Shown: positions 20,450 through 30,479 of the stretch, piece by piece | Layout of the letters: each line of letters starts with the position of its first letter | Position numbering within the stretch: position 1 is the stretch's first letter | Assembly (NCBI GenBank): GCA_905221605.1 | Contig: CAJNDS010002564.1 | Location: 159,501 to 223,500 of the forward strand | Length of the DNA: 64,000 nucleotides | Direction: 5' to 3' | Origin: Symbiodinium natans | Taxonomy: Eukaryota > Sar > Dinophyceae > Suessiales > Symbiodiniaceae | The notes under the pieces: generated by a model | What the model was told of the DNA's origin: nothing | Databases searched by the model: none | Seen by the model: only the letters and a program-made list of their open reading frames with translations | Position numbers and translations under genes: made by a program

Positions 20450-20899
20450 GGTGCCTGGCATTAGCAAGTTGCTTCCAGCCAGAGCCAGGAAATCGCAAGG
20501 CACATCCGAGCATTTAAGCTTCCTGTCAGCTCAATTGCAGACAAGTGGTCTAGGTCTAAATACTGTTGAAGTCCATGTAGGTTGAATGTCTAGGCTTCAA
20601 GCAGGTGTGCTCTTGATAGATTCCTGAGCATGGCGTGTTCCCGCTATGTAGTTTCGACAATCTTCTGTATATAGGCATTTAGACGGCTGACCTGCCTAGG
20701 GCGAGTTCTTCCAGCCGGGCCAAAGGGCAGGTTCAGGTACCGAGCAGGCCCAGGCCTAAGCCTTCAGCTCCGAAGCCCGAACGTCCTCCACCCCAACAAG
20801 GAAGCAACAAACGATGTCTGCCAAAAGCACATGCATACATGCATACATACATACATATATATATATATGTGCTCATGTATATACGGATTGTGTACATAC
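20450..20899. other. Spacer with CATA/TA microsatellite at LTR insertion site
   Basis: There is no gene. A (CATA)n/(TA)n tract at about 20830-20880 adjoins the 5' LTR; related ATACATGCGTATAT sequence follows the 3' LTR, as expected if the element landed in this simple repeat. Confidence 0.7.
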
Positions 20900-21195
20900 T
20901 GTGAGCAGGTCTATGCACGCACGCTGCAAGTGCAAAGCTGCCAGGACCAGTACTGTAGTTTTCCTTGCATGCGTAGTTTTGCAATTCGTAACAATGCCAA
21001 TGTTTTGGCTCAAGTACCGAGCTTGTGCCTTTGAGCACGGTAGTGTCGTACAGTAGCTCTTAGGTTGCTGTGCGGTCCGACCGGACGCACTCAGGCGTAG
21101 CAGCACAAGTGCTTGAACTCGCGAAGTCGTAAAACAGCGTGACCGGGCTGTGATTGCATTGGCTTAGTGCAAGTCCAGTGCTGGTCGACTTCACA
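20900..21195 (+). repeat. 5' long terminal repeat
   Basis: 296 bp, TGTGA...TCACA, identical to 31170-31465 at every base I compared; the two bases after each (AT) also match. It contains TTTTGGCTCAAG (21003-21014), matching the 3' end of the dinoflagellate spliced leader. The U3/R/U5 limits cannot be set from sequence. Confidence 0.95.
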
Positions 21196-21296
21196 ATTGG
21201 GGGCTGTTCTGGGAAAGCTTACAGCTCTTGTGCCTACGGCCCGAGTGGGCAAGCATTGCTTTGCTTGTCTGTCGCGGTCCGTGACCTGGACGCGTG

Positions 21297-21380
21297 GACT
21301 GTGTGCCACGCTTGCGGCCTGTTAACCAAGGCGCGGCGCTTCGTGTGCCACGCCTGCGGCCTGCTAACCAAGGCGCGGCG
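21297..21380 (+). repeat. 42-bp tandem duplication ahead of gag ATG
   Basis: Two copies of a 42-bp unit (GTGCCACGCYTGCGGCCTG...) lie directly before the ATG at 21381, with a few differences. It lies in the leader of the LTR element. Confidence 0.8.
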
Positions 21381-22690
21381 ATGTCCGCAGAGGTTGCAGG
21401 TCAGGCCGAGGGCGTCACCCTCCTCGAAGCGATCGAGGGTGGAGACGTTCCCTATCCCGAGCGGATGAGCTACGTCGCTTGGCTTAAGTGGCGTAGGGAG
21501 ACTGGCAGCCGTCCGTTGTCCAAGCGGGATGGGATCAGTACTACGCCAGAGCAAGAGGCGGCTCTCTGGCGGAAAGTCATGAAGTTCCTCCATGACGCAG
21601 AAGACGAGGACGAGGATGAGGAGGAAGAAGAAGAGGACTCCGAGCTAGTCCCTGAGGCCTCGGGCGCTGGAGGCGACAGTCCGCCGCGGGTGGACGTCAG
21701 CGCCGCGGCTAGGGAGCTGGCCATGGTCCCTACCGGTGCTGCCTATGTCCCTGCTACGGCACCAGGGTCCCGCCCGGCGGGACCGTCCGGTCCGCCGTCG
21801 ACAGCAGGTTCGGTGCCAGGCACCGCAGAGGGCAGGCGGAGCTGCGCGCGATTTTCCGTCCAGACCAGGAACCGGTCGCGGACTACTTGACGCGCGTTTC
21901 GCGGATTGTCCTCGCGCTGAAGGCGCATGGAGTCACGGTGAGCTCCCGTGACCTTGACGCCTTAAGCACCAAAGCCACCCTCCTTGCGGATGAGTTCTCC
22001 AAGATAGGCGGGGACTGGCATCCGACAAAGATGGTCCGTCGGCTGCGGACCAGATTCTCGGTCGCGGCTTTGCGCGGTGGCGAGGACCCCGAAGACGCAG
22101 AGGAGATTCAGCGTGAAATCCAATGCATCGGGGAGCTTATCCTCGCGCTAGGGGGAAAAGAAAGCTCGAGCCAAGAGAAGGTTTGGAGCTCCCCGTCCGA
22201 TGTGCCAGTTGAAGCCGTGGGGCCGCGTTCCCCAGGGCTCCCACAGCCTGCGACTGCAAGTGGGTTGGGGGTAGGTTTGGACCGTGAAGGTTTGCGCACT
22301 GCTGAGGTTGCAGGTGGTCCTTCCGCGGCCCGTGACTTGGGCGCGACGGACGGCGATTCCCCTTTGCGCGCGAAGCTTGCGGCGCTGGAGATGGAGATAG
22401 AAGCCCTGAAGCGAGGTTCAGACGGCGGAGGTTCGCAGACCGGGTCCCAAAACCCGGCGGGCGATTTCGCCGCCGCACTCGCCGCCCAAACTGAAGCGCT
22501 GAAAGAAGCGTTAGCGCAGAGGGGCGGGCAAAGCTCCATAACGACGGTCAAAACTGACCTCACGTGGCCGACGCTGACCGACGACAAGTCGGACGCGCGA
22601 GACGTTGTCCTGTTCTACGAGGAGTTCGAGGACGTCTGCGCGCTGGCTAACAACTGGTCTGGAACGCTCCGAGGGCCCGTTCAGAGGGGG
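21381..22690 (+). pseudogene. Gag remnant of the LTR element, truncated
   Basis: The ATG at 21381 gives an acidic N-terminal part (a run of Asp/Glu at about 21600-21640). The frame then changes near 21800 into that of 21887-22720, whose upstream codons (AELRAIFRPDQEP) read well. The gag-like block VLFYEEFEDVCALANN at about 22605-22655 is of the type seen in dinoflagellate LTR elements. Immediately after it the reading jumps to an integrase tail, so the gag C-terminus, any zinc knuckle, the protease and the integrase core have been deleted. Its expected role is forming the particle around the element RNA. Confidence 0.6.
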
Positions 22691-22698
22691 CGGGGCGT

Positions 22699-24200
22699 GT
22701 GCCTTGGAAACCGGGTCTGACCGGCCCCTGGCGCGTGTTGGAAGTCAAGGGCCACAGGCTCACCTTGGAGCCCGTGTCGATGGAGTCGGGGGGTACTTCT
22801 TCCGCCCGGCGCGGCCCGATGGAGGCGCACGCAGAAGACTGCATTCTTGTCCCTGCGGATGCAGATAGCGCGGAATCCCGCGAGCCGGTCGTCTTTGAGG
22901 ACGATGGAACCGGCGGGGACGACTTGTCTCGCCCCAGCTTAGGGCAGCAGGTTCAAGGCGACGCCAAGCAGGTGGAGTTCACGCTGACCAGGCGCGGGAG
23001 GGACTTCGTCCTCCGCCTTGGCGACCGCATCGCCTATCGGGGTGTAGGTGGAGGCCCGAAGGTGTGCAGGTTAGGACGGGTCACGCAGGTGGATGCGGCC
23101 CGTGCGCAGGTCGGCGTCCACCGCTATCTCCCCGACGCCAGCGGGGTTCGCGTCAAATGGCGGCTTGCATTTATCGCCGAGGACGGAGCGCTCACGCTTT
23201 CAGAAGGGACCCGTCCGGCCCACGAAGCGGTTTCCGTTAAGGAAATCATTTCCAAGATCGACCTAAACCGCGACGGCGTGCTTGCTGCAGCCTCGGCCAG
23301 AAAGTTGGACAAGGGGGCGTATTCGTTGCAGGACAGGACTCTCGAGCGAGCGTCTCGCGCCGGCACGAGTGTGCTCTCGATCCAAGAGGCCCTCGCGGAC
23401 CTCTTGGTCGCGGAACCCCGCGCGTTGCAGCCTAGGGCTTCCCCAGAGTCGGGTGCTGTCGAGAGTTGGTTCCGGCAGTATTTCCTTGGAGGGGTTGCCG
23501 ATGTCTTAGAGGTTGCTTGGGGTGACGCGGTCGTCTCCGACGCGGCTAGGAGGCACGGGTACAGGGTGGTTCCAGCTTTTGTGCAAGGCAAGCAGGCCTA
23601 CGGGATCACCTGGAACCTGGCCGCAGAAGAGCACTTAGAGGCTATAAGCGGCGCTGTTTTGCGCACAGAGCCGAAGGTGCTCGTGATTGGGCTTGAGGGC
23701 AAGAATGTGCCCCGGGCTTTCCTCCAGCTAGTCGTCCGGTGTGCGCAGGAACGCACGCGCGCGGGCGCCCACGTCGCGCTGCGTTTGCAGGCACAAAAAG
23801 GCGAGTGGGAACCCTGGCGGCTAGAGGAGTGGGGCGCCTTGTTTGGGACGCTCTCAGAGCCACGGTGGCCTTGGGCCTTCGTGCGGGCTGACATATGCCA
23901 GTTCGCGCGGGCCAGTGGCCGCGGCAACCTCGTTGAGAGCGGGGCCCTGTGGCTCGCCGATTTCAGCTTAGAATCGGTAGGTTTGAGGTGTAGTAGGCCG
24001 GATGCGTTGGGCGCAGTGCAGCACAAGCACGTTGAGCGCGCGCAAGCTGACTACAACCTCATAGGGGCGGCTTTCTGCGCCTCGCTCCAGGACCTTGGTC
24101 TGAGGGGCGCAGAAGAGCTGTGCACCGCTGCAGTTGAAAGCTTTCCAGCCACTGCGGGTGCAGATAGCGCCGCGGCTGCGCCACAGCCCTCTCCGTCGTT
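22699..24200 (+). CDS. Integrase tail (GPY/F-like) and methyltransferase-like relic
   Basis: The ORF begins inside the integrase C-terminal module: LTGPWRVLEVKGHRLTLEPV (about 22717-22776) matches the GPY/F block that follows the catalytic core in Ty3-type and related integrases. A hydrophilic linker follows, then at about 23460-23900 a Rossmann-like stretch: VLEVAWGDAVVSDAARRHGY (motif I-like), VLVIGLEG in place of a Pro-Cys loop, and ADICQFA. This resembles the methyltransferase-type domain known in dinoflagellate retroelements, but the catalytic Cys and ENV are gone. The frame shifts near 24200 into the RT ORF. Confidence 0.6.
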
Positions 24201-24212
24201 CCCCTCCCGGAC

Positions 24213-25230
24213 GTGCGCTCGGGCGAGGACCTCACGCCAGCAGAGCGTGCCGAGCTGGATAAGGAGGTGGATAAGTATGCCGCGGAGAAGGAAGCGTTTT
24301 GGCGGACCAAGGCGGACGCCAAGGACTGGGATTCCGTCCGGGCTGACCTTGAGGTCTATGCTCTTGCGGGCGAGAAGGTCGCGGAGGATCCTAGGCGCAC
24401 CGAGGCCTATAGAGACCTCGTATGGTCGGGTTTGAAGATCGAGCCTGGACCAACCAGACCAGGGCTGACCGATGCTGACATCGCAGCCGTCAGGGAGGTC
24501 ATACGGCGAAAGGCCGCTGGGTTCTGGGTGGAGGACACCACCAGGACCACGGTCAGGAAGTTCGCCCATGACTGCATCCCCACCGGGCCGCCGGTCTCGT
24601 CCCAGCCTCACAGTCTGAGGGGCGAGTCCGCGCAATGGGTCGACGACAAGCTTGAAGAAGAATGCAAGCGGGGTCAGTTGATCCGCGGCAGCTCGGCTTG
24701 GGGATCTGCGCCGTTTCCGACCAAGGAAATGCCCAGTTACAAGCGGCATAGGAAGCGACGCTTGGTGGTTGACTACCGCCGAGTGAATGCCCGAATTAAG
24801 CGCTCCACGTACTATTGTCGGCGGGGCAGCGATGTGCTCGCCGCCGCAGTAGGTTCGGTTTGGTATACCTTCGTGGATGCGGTTAGTGGGTTTAATCAGA
24901 TTAGGAACACCAAGCGTGCTCGCGAGGTGTTGGCCATTGTGGCAAGATCAGGAAAATATCTCCCTGTCGGCCTCACCTTTGGCCCGATTAACGGCCCGGA
25001 TGATTTCAACTTTGTGGTTGATAGGGCCTATGCCCCCGGCAGAGGTAGGCGCCTTAAGTATACTAAGGAGTGGATTGCCTACGTGGATGATCTTACTGTT
25101 AGGACGGGTAGGGTCATTGATGGGCAGTTTTTCACTGATGCCCAAGCCGAGGGGGCGGTGCGCGAAGCGTGCGCCAAGGGGGCAGTCGCGGCTCCGCAGA
25201 GCGCGTCGTCTGCTCTTGAAGCCTTAGGCG
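24213..25230 (+). CDS. Ty3-type reverse transcriptase, no RNase H
   Basis: The RT blocks are clear: QWVDDKLEEECKRGQLIRGS (primer-grip-side helix), RRLVVDYRRVNARIK, FVDAVSGFNQIRNT (palm Asp, about 24870-24905), LPVGLTFGPINGPDDFNF, and AYVDDLTVRTG (catalytic YVDD at 25080-25091). These are Ty3/gypsy-type, not Ty1/copia-type. It lies downstream of the integrase tail, so the gene order is integrase before RT. After about 25200 the sequence loses RT character, and no RNase H or connection domain follows before the stop at 25529. Confidence 0.85.
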
Positions 25231-25530
25231 TTCGCGGTGCGCACAACACCAAGCGCGCGAACCATGACGCGGCGCGCTCAGACCAGAATCACCCCACGCG
25301 CGTTCTGATGCTCAGGATGTTGGGGCTGTTCGGGTGTTTCTGTGTTCAGGGCGGGTGTTTTTGGGGCGGGCCGTTTCCCAGGTCGCCGGTCTGCGGGCAG
25401 AAGGATTTTTCGTCGTTCGTCGCGTGCAGCTTCGTTCGTTTGTCCCGCAGCCAGTGTTTGCAAGCAGGCCTAGAGGTTCGGTCCAAGGTCGAAGCAGAAG
25501 CCGTAGAAGCCTTAAAGCCCAGACCTTAAG

Positions 25531-25852
25531 GAAACTCCCCAAACCCCCGCCGCAGCGGTTCAAGTGTGTTGTAGAGCCTAGGGTAGGTAGTCCCTCCCCG
25601 CGTTCGTGCCTGTGCACTGCGCCCCGCTGCGGGTCGCGACCAGACCGCGCGGGAGCGACCGATCGGTCGCCCGGACCTTCGTGGTCAACCACAAGGCCCC
25701 GCTGCGGGCCGTGCCCTGGCCGCGCGGGAGCGGCTGCCTACCACTACTGCACACCGGCCCCTTGCAGCGGGCCGTGTCCTGGCCGCTCAAGGGCGCGTCA
25801 GGTTTTCCTCGCCCGTCGGAGGTCCAGCAAAGCCGCGGGCCTCAGTGCCGCG
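25531..25852. other. GC-rich spacer with diverged repeats before the Tpt1 ORF
   Basis: Three diverged copies of a GCCCCGCTGCGGGYC...GTGNCCTGGCCGC unit (about 25620, 25698 and 25760) can each form a short stem. The frame is open, but composition is unlike the flanking ORFs, so I take it as a leader. Similar GYCGTGWCCTGGYCGCGG words recur at about 29705 and 30700. Confidence 0.5.
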
Positions 25853-27960
25853 ATGGGTGGAGGAGGATCGAAGGGCAGGGGCAAGAGCAAGAGCCCAGGC
25901 CCTAAGGGCCGAAAGGGAACGCCCTCGATCGACGACGTGCAGCGCCTGCTAGTCCGATGCATGCGGCACGGCGAAGGTGGCTGCAGAGGCCGGTTCGGTC
26001 CGGGCGGCCTCTACCCGGTTGATGAGCTGATCGAACAACTCGGAATCAGCATCAACCAGTACAACCAGGCGGTCGCGCACGACGCCGACCAGCGGAAACC
26101 GAGGTTGGACACCTCGCACGCTGGTTTCCTTCGTGCCTTCCAAGGCCACTCTGCCGATTGTGGCCATCCGATAAAGTTCATGATGGAGGGCCTAAGTGAA
26201 ACGGCCATCGACGACCTCATCCATCGGTATGGCCCGGCCATGTGGCGCGGCACGGACTTGCATGTCGTGCCAAGCATGATCCAGAATGGCTTGATCCCCG
26301 GCGGCGGGCCGGGAGGCCGCCTCGGGGTGCACTACGTCCTAGGACACTGCCCCACGCAGTGGGAGGACGGAAGGCGCGGGTTCCGCCGCGGATCGACTTG
26401 CATAGTCGAGGTCCGACTGGCGGTCCTGCGGGACGCCGGAGTGCCCATCTATGCCGGAGCGGATGGGGTGGCCCTCACTGGCCAGATTAGAGCCACCGGC
26501 ATTTCCCGCATCTGGGCACTCCCCAAGGGCTCGCCTGTCTACTCAGTCTTGATAGCTGAGTTGGAAGTGGATCGGTTGGTCCAGCGTGTCGACCTAAAGA
26601 GTTTAGGCGACACCAGTGCGGGCCCCAACCCGCCGTTGGGGCGAGGACCGAAACTGGGCACGGTCCAAGCGTCCCAAGCTGCTGCGGCCAGCAGTGGCGC
26701 GGCGAGCTCCTCGACGGTTGTGCTGGCCCCTGCGGGTCGTGTCATGGCCGCGGGGGCCGCCCAACCTGTTACCCCTCCTAAGGCCGCGCCTAAGGCCAAA
26801 GGGCGTCCCTCAGGGACCCCTAGGACTTCGATCGTGCCAGCGAAGCCCAAGGTGTACCCTAGGCGCAACGTCCCTGGCCCCAATGTCCTCGAGCCCGAGG
26901 ACTCGCTCGAGGAAGAGGCAGCCCAAGAAGCTGAAGGTGTCGAGGAAGATAGTTCCAGCTCGGATCTTCCCGACACGCGGGCGCCTCCAGCCGCGGTCAA
27001 GGTGAAGGAGGGCGAGGAGCCCGCAAGTGGGGCCCAGGCCGAGAGCACAGAGGAAGGAGTCCTCGTGCTCGGCCAGTCGGTGGTCACCAGCGCGAAGGAG
27101 TACCTCGCGCGGTCCGAAGCTCTCCTGAGAGCGCAGAAGCTCCAGTCGAAAATACTGGAGGTTGCGGGAACTGCGATGGTGAAGCTGGAGAAGATCACCA
27201 AGCGTGAGGAGTCCCTCAAAACACTGCGCCGAGAGGGAGAGAGTCGGGCGGCCGGGGAAGGCGCCGACGGGGAAGAGGTGTCTGACGATGGTCAGGACGC
27301 CCCCGGGGTTGCGGGGTCGAGCAGTTCCGCCAGGCCTTCGGGAGGCGGGACCGCCCAGTCCGCCTCGGCCTCAGAGGAGCCTCGCCCCAACGCTGACGGC
27401 CACTACGGATGTTCGGCTCCGGGATGCGGGCTAGCCTTTGAGTCGCTGGTGCAGTACCACTTGCATCAGGCGGCCTGCCATGGCGCCTCTCTTCCGCCCA
27501 ACCTGGGGATCAGCCCCTCCGCACCTCTTGACCCTTTTCGTCAGGACTGGCGGGGACGGCTGTTCCGCCGAGGAAAGGACGGTGGGTATGGGGAGGTGCC
27601 CATGCTCCGAGTGATTAGGTACCACAAAGCCAACGGGTACGATCACTCGAGAGTCCCGCTCCTGAAGCGAGGGGACCGAATCCAGCTTGAGGATGGATCG
27701 CACCACATTTATGGTGGTAGCCATCCGCCGGGGTGGCTTCGCGATGACCCCGAGCTGGACCCCCCTCCAGAGGGAAGCGATGGAGGGTCCACGCCCAAGA
27801 GCGAGCCCACGGAGGAGGCCGAGCCCGAGCCTCCGCGGAAGGCCGCTCCGCGCGGGCGGGCCCTCGAGCCGCCGAAGGGCGACGTCCAGCGACGCCTGGC
27901 CGAGCGTCGCTCCAAGCGAGATTACTCGCCGGACCTGGTGACGGCTCTCGACGATCTCCA
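25853..27960 (+). CDS. Tpt1/KptA-like RNA 2'-phosphotransferase domain with C2H2 finger
   Basis: I start at the ATG at 25853 (MGGGGSKGRGK); the frame is open from 25334 but that part is low-complexity. Residues about 30-245 match the Tpt1/KptA fold, whose cellular members remove a 2'-phosphate from spliced tRNA by ADP-ribosyl transfer from NAD. Seen here: MRHG, a DADQRKPRLD segment, FLRAFQGHS (QGHS at 26141-26152), WRGTDLHVVPSMIQNGL (RGT at 26246-26254), VHYVLG, and GVPIYAGADGVALT. A disordered Pro/Ala-rich linker follows, then C-x4-C-x12-H-x4-H (about 27405-27485), a C2H2-type finger. The frame is lost at about 27959, apparently by one missing base, and continues at 27961. Confidence 0.8.
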
Positions 27961-28785
27961 TGGGAGGAGGAGGCTGAGGTCGTCAAGGACGAGGAGGTCT
28001 CGGTTGAGATGGAGGCTGCCACCGCGGATGAGGCGGACGAGGTCGCCCTCCCAGCCAACCGAGCCTACGTCGAAGGCCGCTTTTACCCCTACGGCAGCTG
28101 GCGGTGCTTCTTCTGCGAAGCCATCAACCCGGTTACCGAGGACCAGTGCCTCACCACGCACGCGGGCGGCCCGAATGCGGGCGCCCCGTGCGACGGCCGA
28201 TGGATCAATGGGATCGACATCGGGTGGTGGGAGGTGGATCCTCAAACCGCGCCGGAGCAATGGCGGCGGAGGTTTTCTGCCGAAGAGCTTGAAGACCAAC
28301 AAGCGCGGGCAGATGCCGCGAGGCTCCTCAGCGATGAGGAACTCGCTGAAGCCCTCCAGGCGGCCGAGGAGGCGCAGGCGGCCGAGCGCGCCAAGAAGCG
28401 GGAGCGGCGCCAGGCGGAGAAGGCGGAGCGCGATGATCACATCAGCGAGGCGCTCCGCATAGCAGGGTGGCAGTGCCCTAACTGCTATGAATGGAACCTT
28501 TCATTCAGGCAGCTGTGCTTTAGGTGCAGCACGCCCCTCCGCTTGGCAGAGGTCGTTTCCCGCGGGATCCCGGATCCGCGGCGCGGCGAAGAGAGGGACT
28601 CGGGCTCCGAGAGCAGCCAGGACGAGCTGGAGTACGAGATCCTTCTGGCCAATCGCGCGATGGATCAGGAAACGATCCAGCCTCTTCTTAGAAGCAAACA
28701 CAAGAAGAGGGGCGGCAAGAGACGTCGCGAGGAGGCGACGTACGGCAAGGGCCGCGACCCTTGGAGTGCCGCGACCCTTGGAGTG
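27961..28785 (+). CDS. RanBP2-type zinc-finger segment of LTR cargo
   Basis: This continues the Tpt1 ORF one frame over (WEEEAEVVKDEE). Two zinc fingers are visible. The second, WQCPNCYEWNLSFRQLCFRC (about 28468-28527), has the exact RanBP2 spacing W-x-C-x2-C-x3-N-x6-C-x2-C; such fingers often bind single-stranded RNA. The first, WRCFFCEAINPVTEDQC (about 28099-28150), keeps W-C-C-N-C but has an extended second half. Between them is a long charged Ala/Glu/Arg helix, probably a coiled coil. A 17-bp tandem duplication at 28752-28785 throws the frame; without one copy the frame runs straight into the next ORF. Confidence 0.75.
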
Positions 28786-30479
28786 CTTGGGCAGACGCCC
28801 GTGGCAAGGGCCAGGGCAAGCCGAAGGGCAGAGGCAAGTCCGATGCCAAGGGCAAGCCCAAGGGGAGGGGCAAGTACGCCTGGGGCGCTTACGCCGCGGG
28901 CATAGTTGCCGCGTTCCAGCCCCGCCCAAGCACAAGCTGGGTCCCAGCCTTCCCGTGCGGGTCGGCTCGGCCACCGCCGAGTGTTCCGCTTCCGCCGCGG
29001 ACCCCGTTTTTCCTGGGTCGCGGGCTCCTCAATCGGTTGATGCACGCCCTCAACGGGAACATCAACGGCTGGTGGGGCCTGGCGGCTGCAGCGTCGGCGC
29101 CGATTGCCTTGCAGTTGCACCGCGGGGCTGTGCATGTTGTCGAGGACTCTATGCACGCGGTTGCAGCGATTTCGGCCGACGTGGTCGAGGAAATCGGTCA
29201 CGGGGCGAGGCGGGCCGTGTGGGTCGCCGGAACAGCCATCACTCTCGTGGTAGTGATCTTGTGCGGTGCTGTTCTGTGGTACGTGAGTCGTGCCGTTGCC
29301 AATCGCATTGCGCATTTGCGACATGGCAACACCGCGGCCCCTGAGGCGCGGCTGTCTCAACTCCTTGGCTCTGAAGCGACGTTTGAGGTCGCGAGCACCA
29401 AGAAAGGGGTGACCCATAAGGTTTGGGTGCACCTCAAAGAGGAGACAGCTGCCTGTGGCTGCCGTGCTTACCTGGCAGAGGGACGCTGCGGGCATTGCGA
29501 TGCCGCAATGGACACCGCTCGTTCCCTAGGGTTTTTGCACGCGGCCCGGCGAGGCGCGGGTCCTGCGCTCACAGACTCCATTCGGAGTTCCGCCTCCGAA
29601 GCCCTAGCTAAGGGTAAGGTGGTGTTGGGTTTGGGGAACAGTGAAGGGTGTTTTTCCCAACTTGCGGCCAAGAGCCGCGGGCTCTCCTGCTTTCAGGGGC
29701 TCGCGGGTCGTGACCTGGCCGCGGCCCCAGCGGATGGAGCGAGCGCAGCCCACGCTCAGTCCGGCTCCGTGCAACGTGCCGCCACTGCCACTGTGGCGCG
29801 CACACCCAGCCGGAGGAACAAGGGCCCAGTTCCCGCTAGGAGTTCTCCAGTCAAAGAAGCGGAATTCCTTGCGGGCGGGCCATACGTTCAGGCCGCCCAA
29901 ACGCTGCTTGGGTCTGGAGCAGCAGAGGATGTGATCTACATCCGGGCTTACAGCTTAGATTGCCCATCCTGCATCGAGGCAATCGAAGCGTCGCTTGGCA
30001 AGGGCGCAAGCGTTCGGATTGTCGCCGACATGGGACAATGCCACCGCACCAAGCTTCAGTGGCAAGCGTTGAAACGCTTGGCGGCCGCAGGTGCCGAGGT
30101 GAAGGTGGGTTGCGGCACATCCTTGCGCGACGCCTATGCTCGCGACGGCCGCGGGGCTAAGGTAGGCACCGGGATTCAAGGGCTGCACCATGCCAAGGCC
30201 CTCTGCCTACTGCGGCCTGATGGCGCGGTGGTGCTGATTGGGAGCCTCAACTTTACCACAAGCAGCAAAGCCAATACGGAGGCAGGGCTTAAGCTTGAGG
30301 TCCCCAAGACGCACCCTGTCGCGCAGTCCTACGTCGAGGATTTCCAGAGGGTGTCGGCTGAGGCATTCTCCCTCGATGAGGCGGTTGCAAAGCGCCCTCA
30401 GTTGGAGCGAGCCAGTAGCTCCAACGTTGCTGGCAACGCCACTCGTGCCCCCAACACTGCTCCACAGGGTATCGAGTAG
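28786..30479 (+). CDS. Membrane-anchored SWIM finger and PLD-type nuclease ORF
   Basis: A basic Gly/Lys-rich N-terminus (KGRGK repeats) is followed by a hydrophobic segment of about 20 residues (AVWVAGTAITLVVVILCGAV, about 29217-29276) that should span a membrane. Then comes a SWIM finger, CGC-x8-CGH (29454-29495). At about 29930-30370 there is a phospholipase D-type domain: VIYIRAYSLD strand, then HAK (30189-30197) with the downstream Asp and GSLNFT (30240-30257), the HKD/GSxN signature. One HKD is typical of dimeric nucleases and of the mitochondrial PLD6/Zucchini group, which is also membrane-anchored. It stops at TAG 30477-30479. Function inside the element is unknown. Confidence 0.75.

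Noticed and set aside
26539-28440. Long minus-strand ORFs opposite the LTR cargo
   Set aside because: The GC-rich sense ORF leaves antisense frames open; no domains, while the + strand has several zinc fingers and the Tpt1 motifs.
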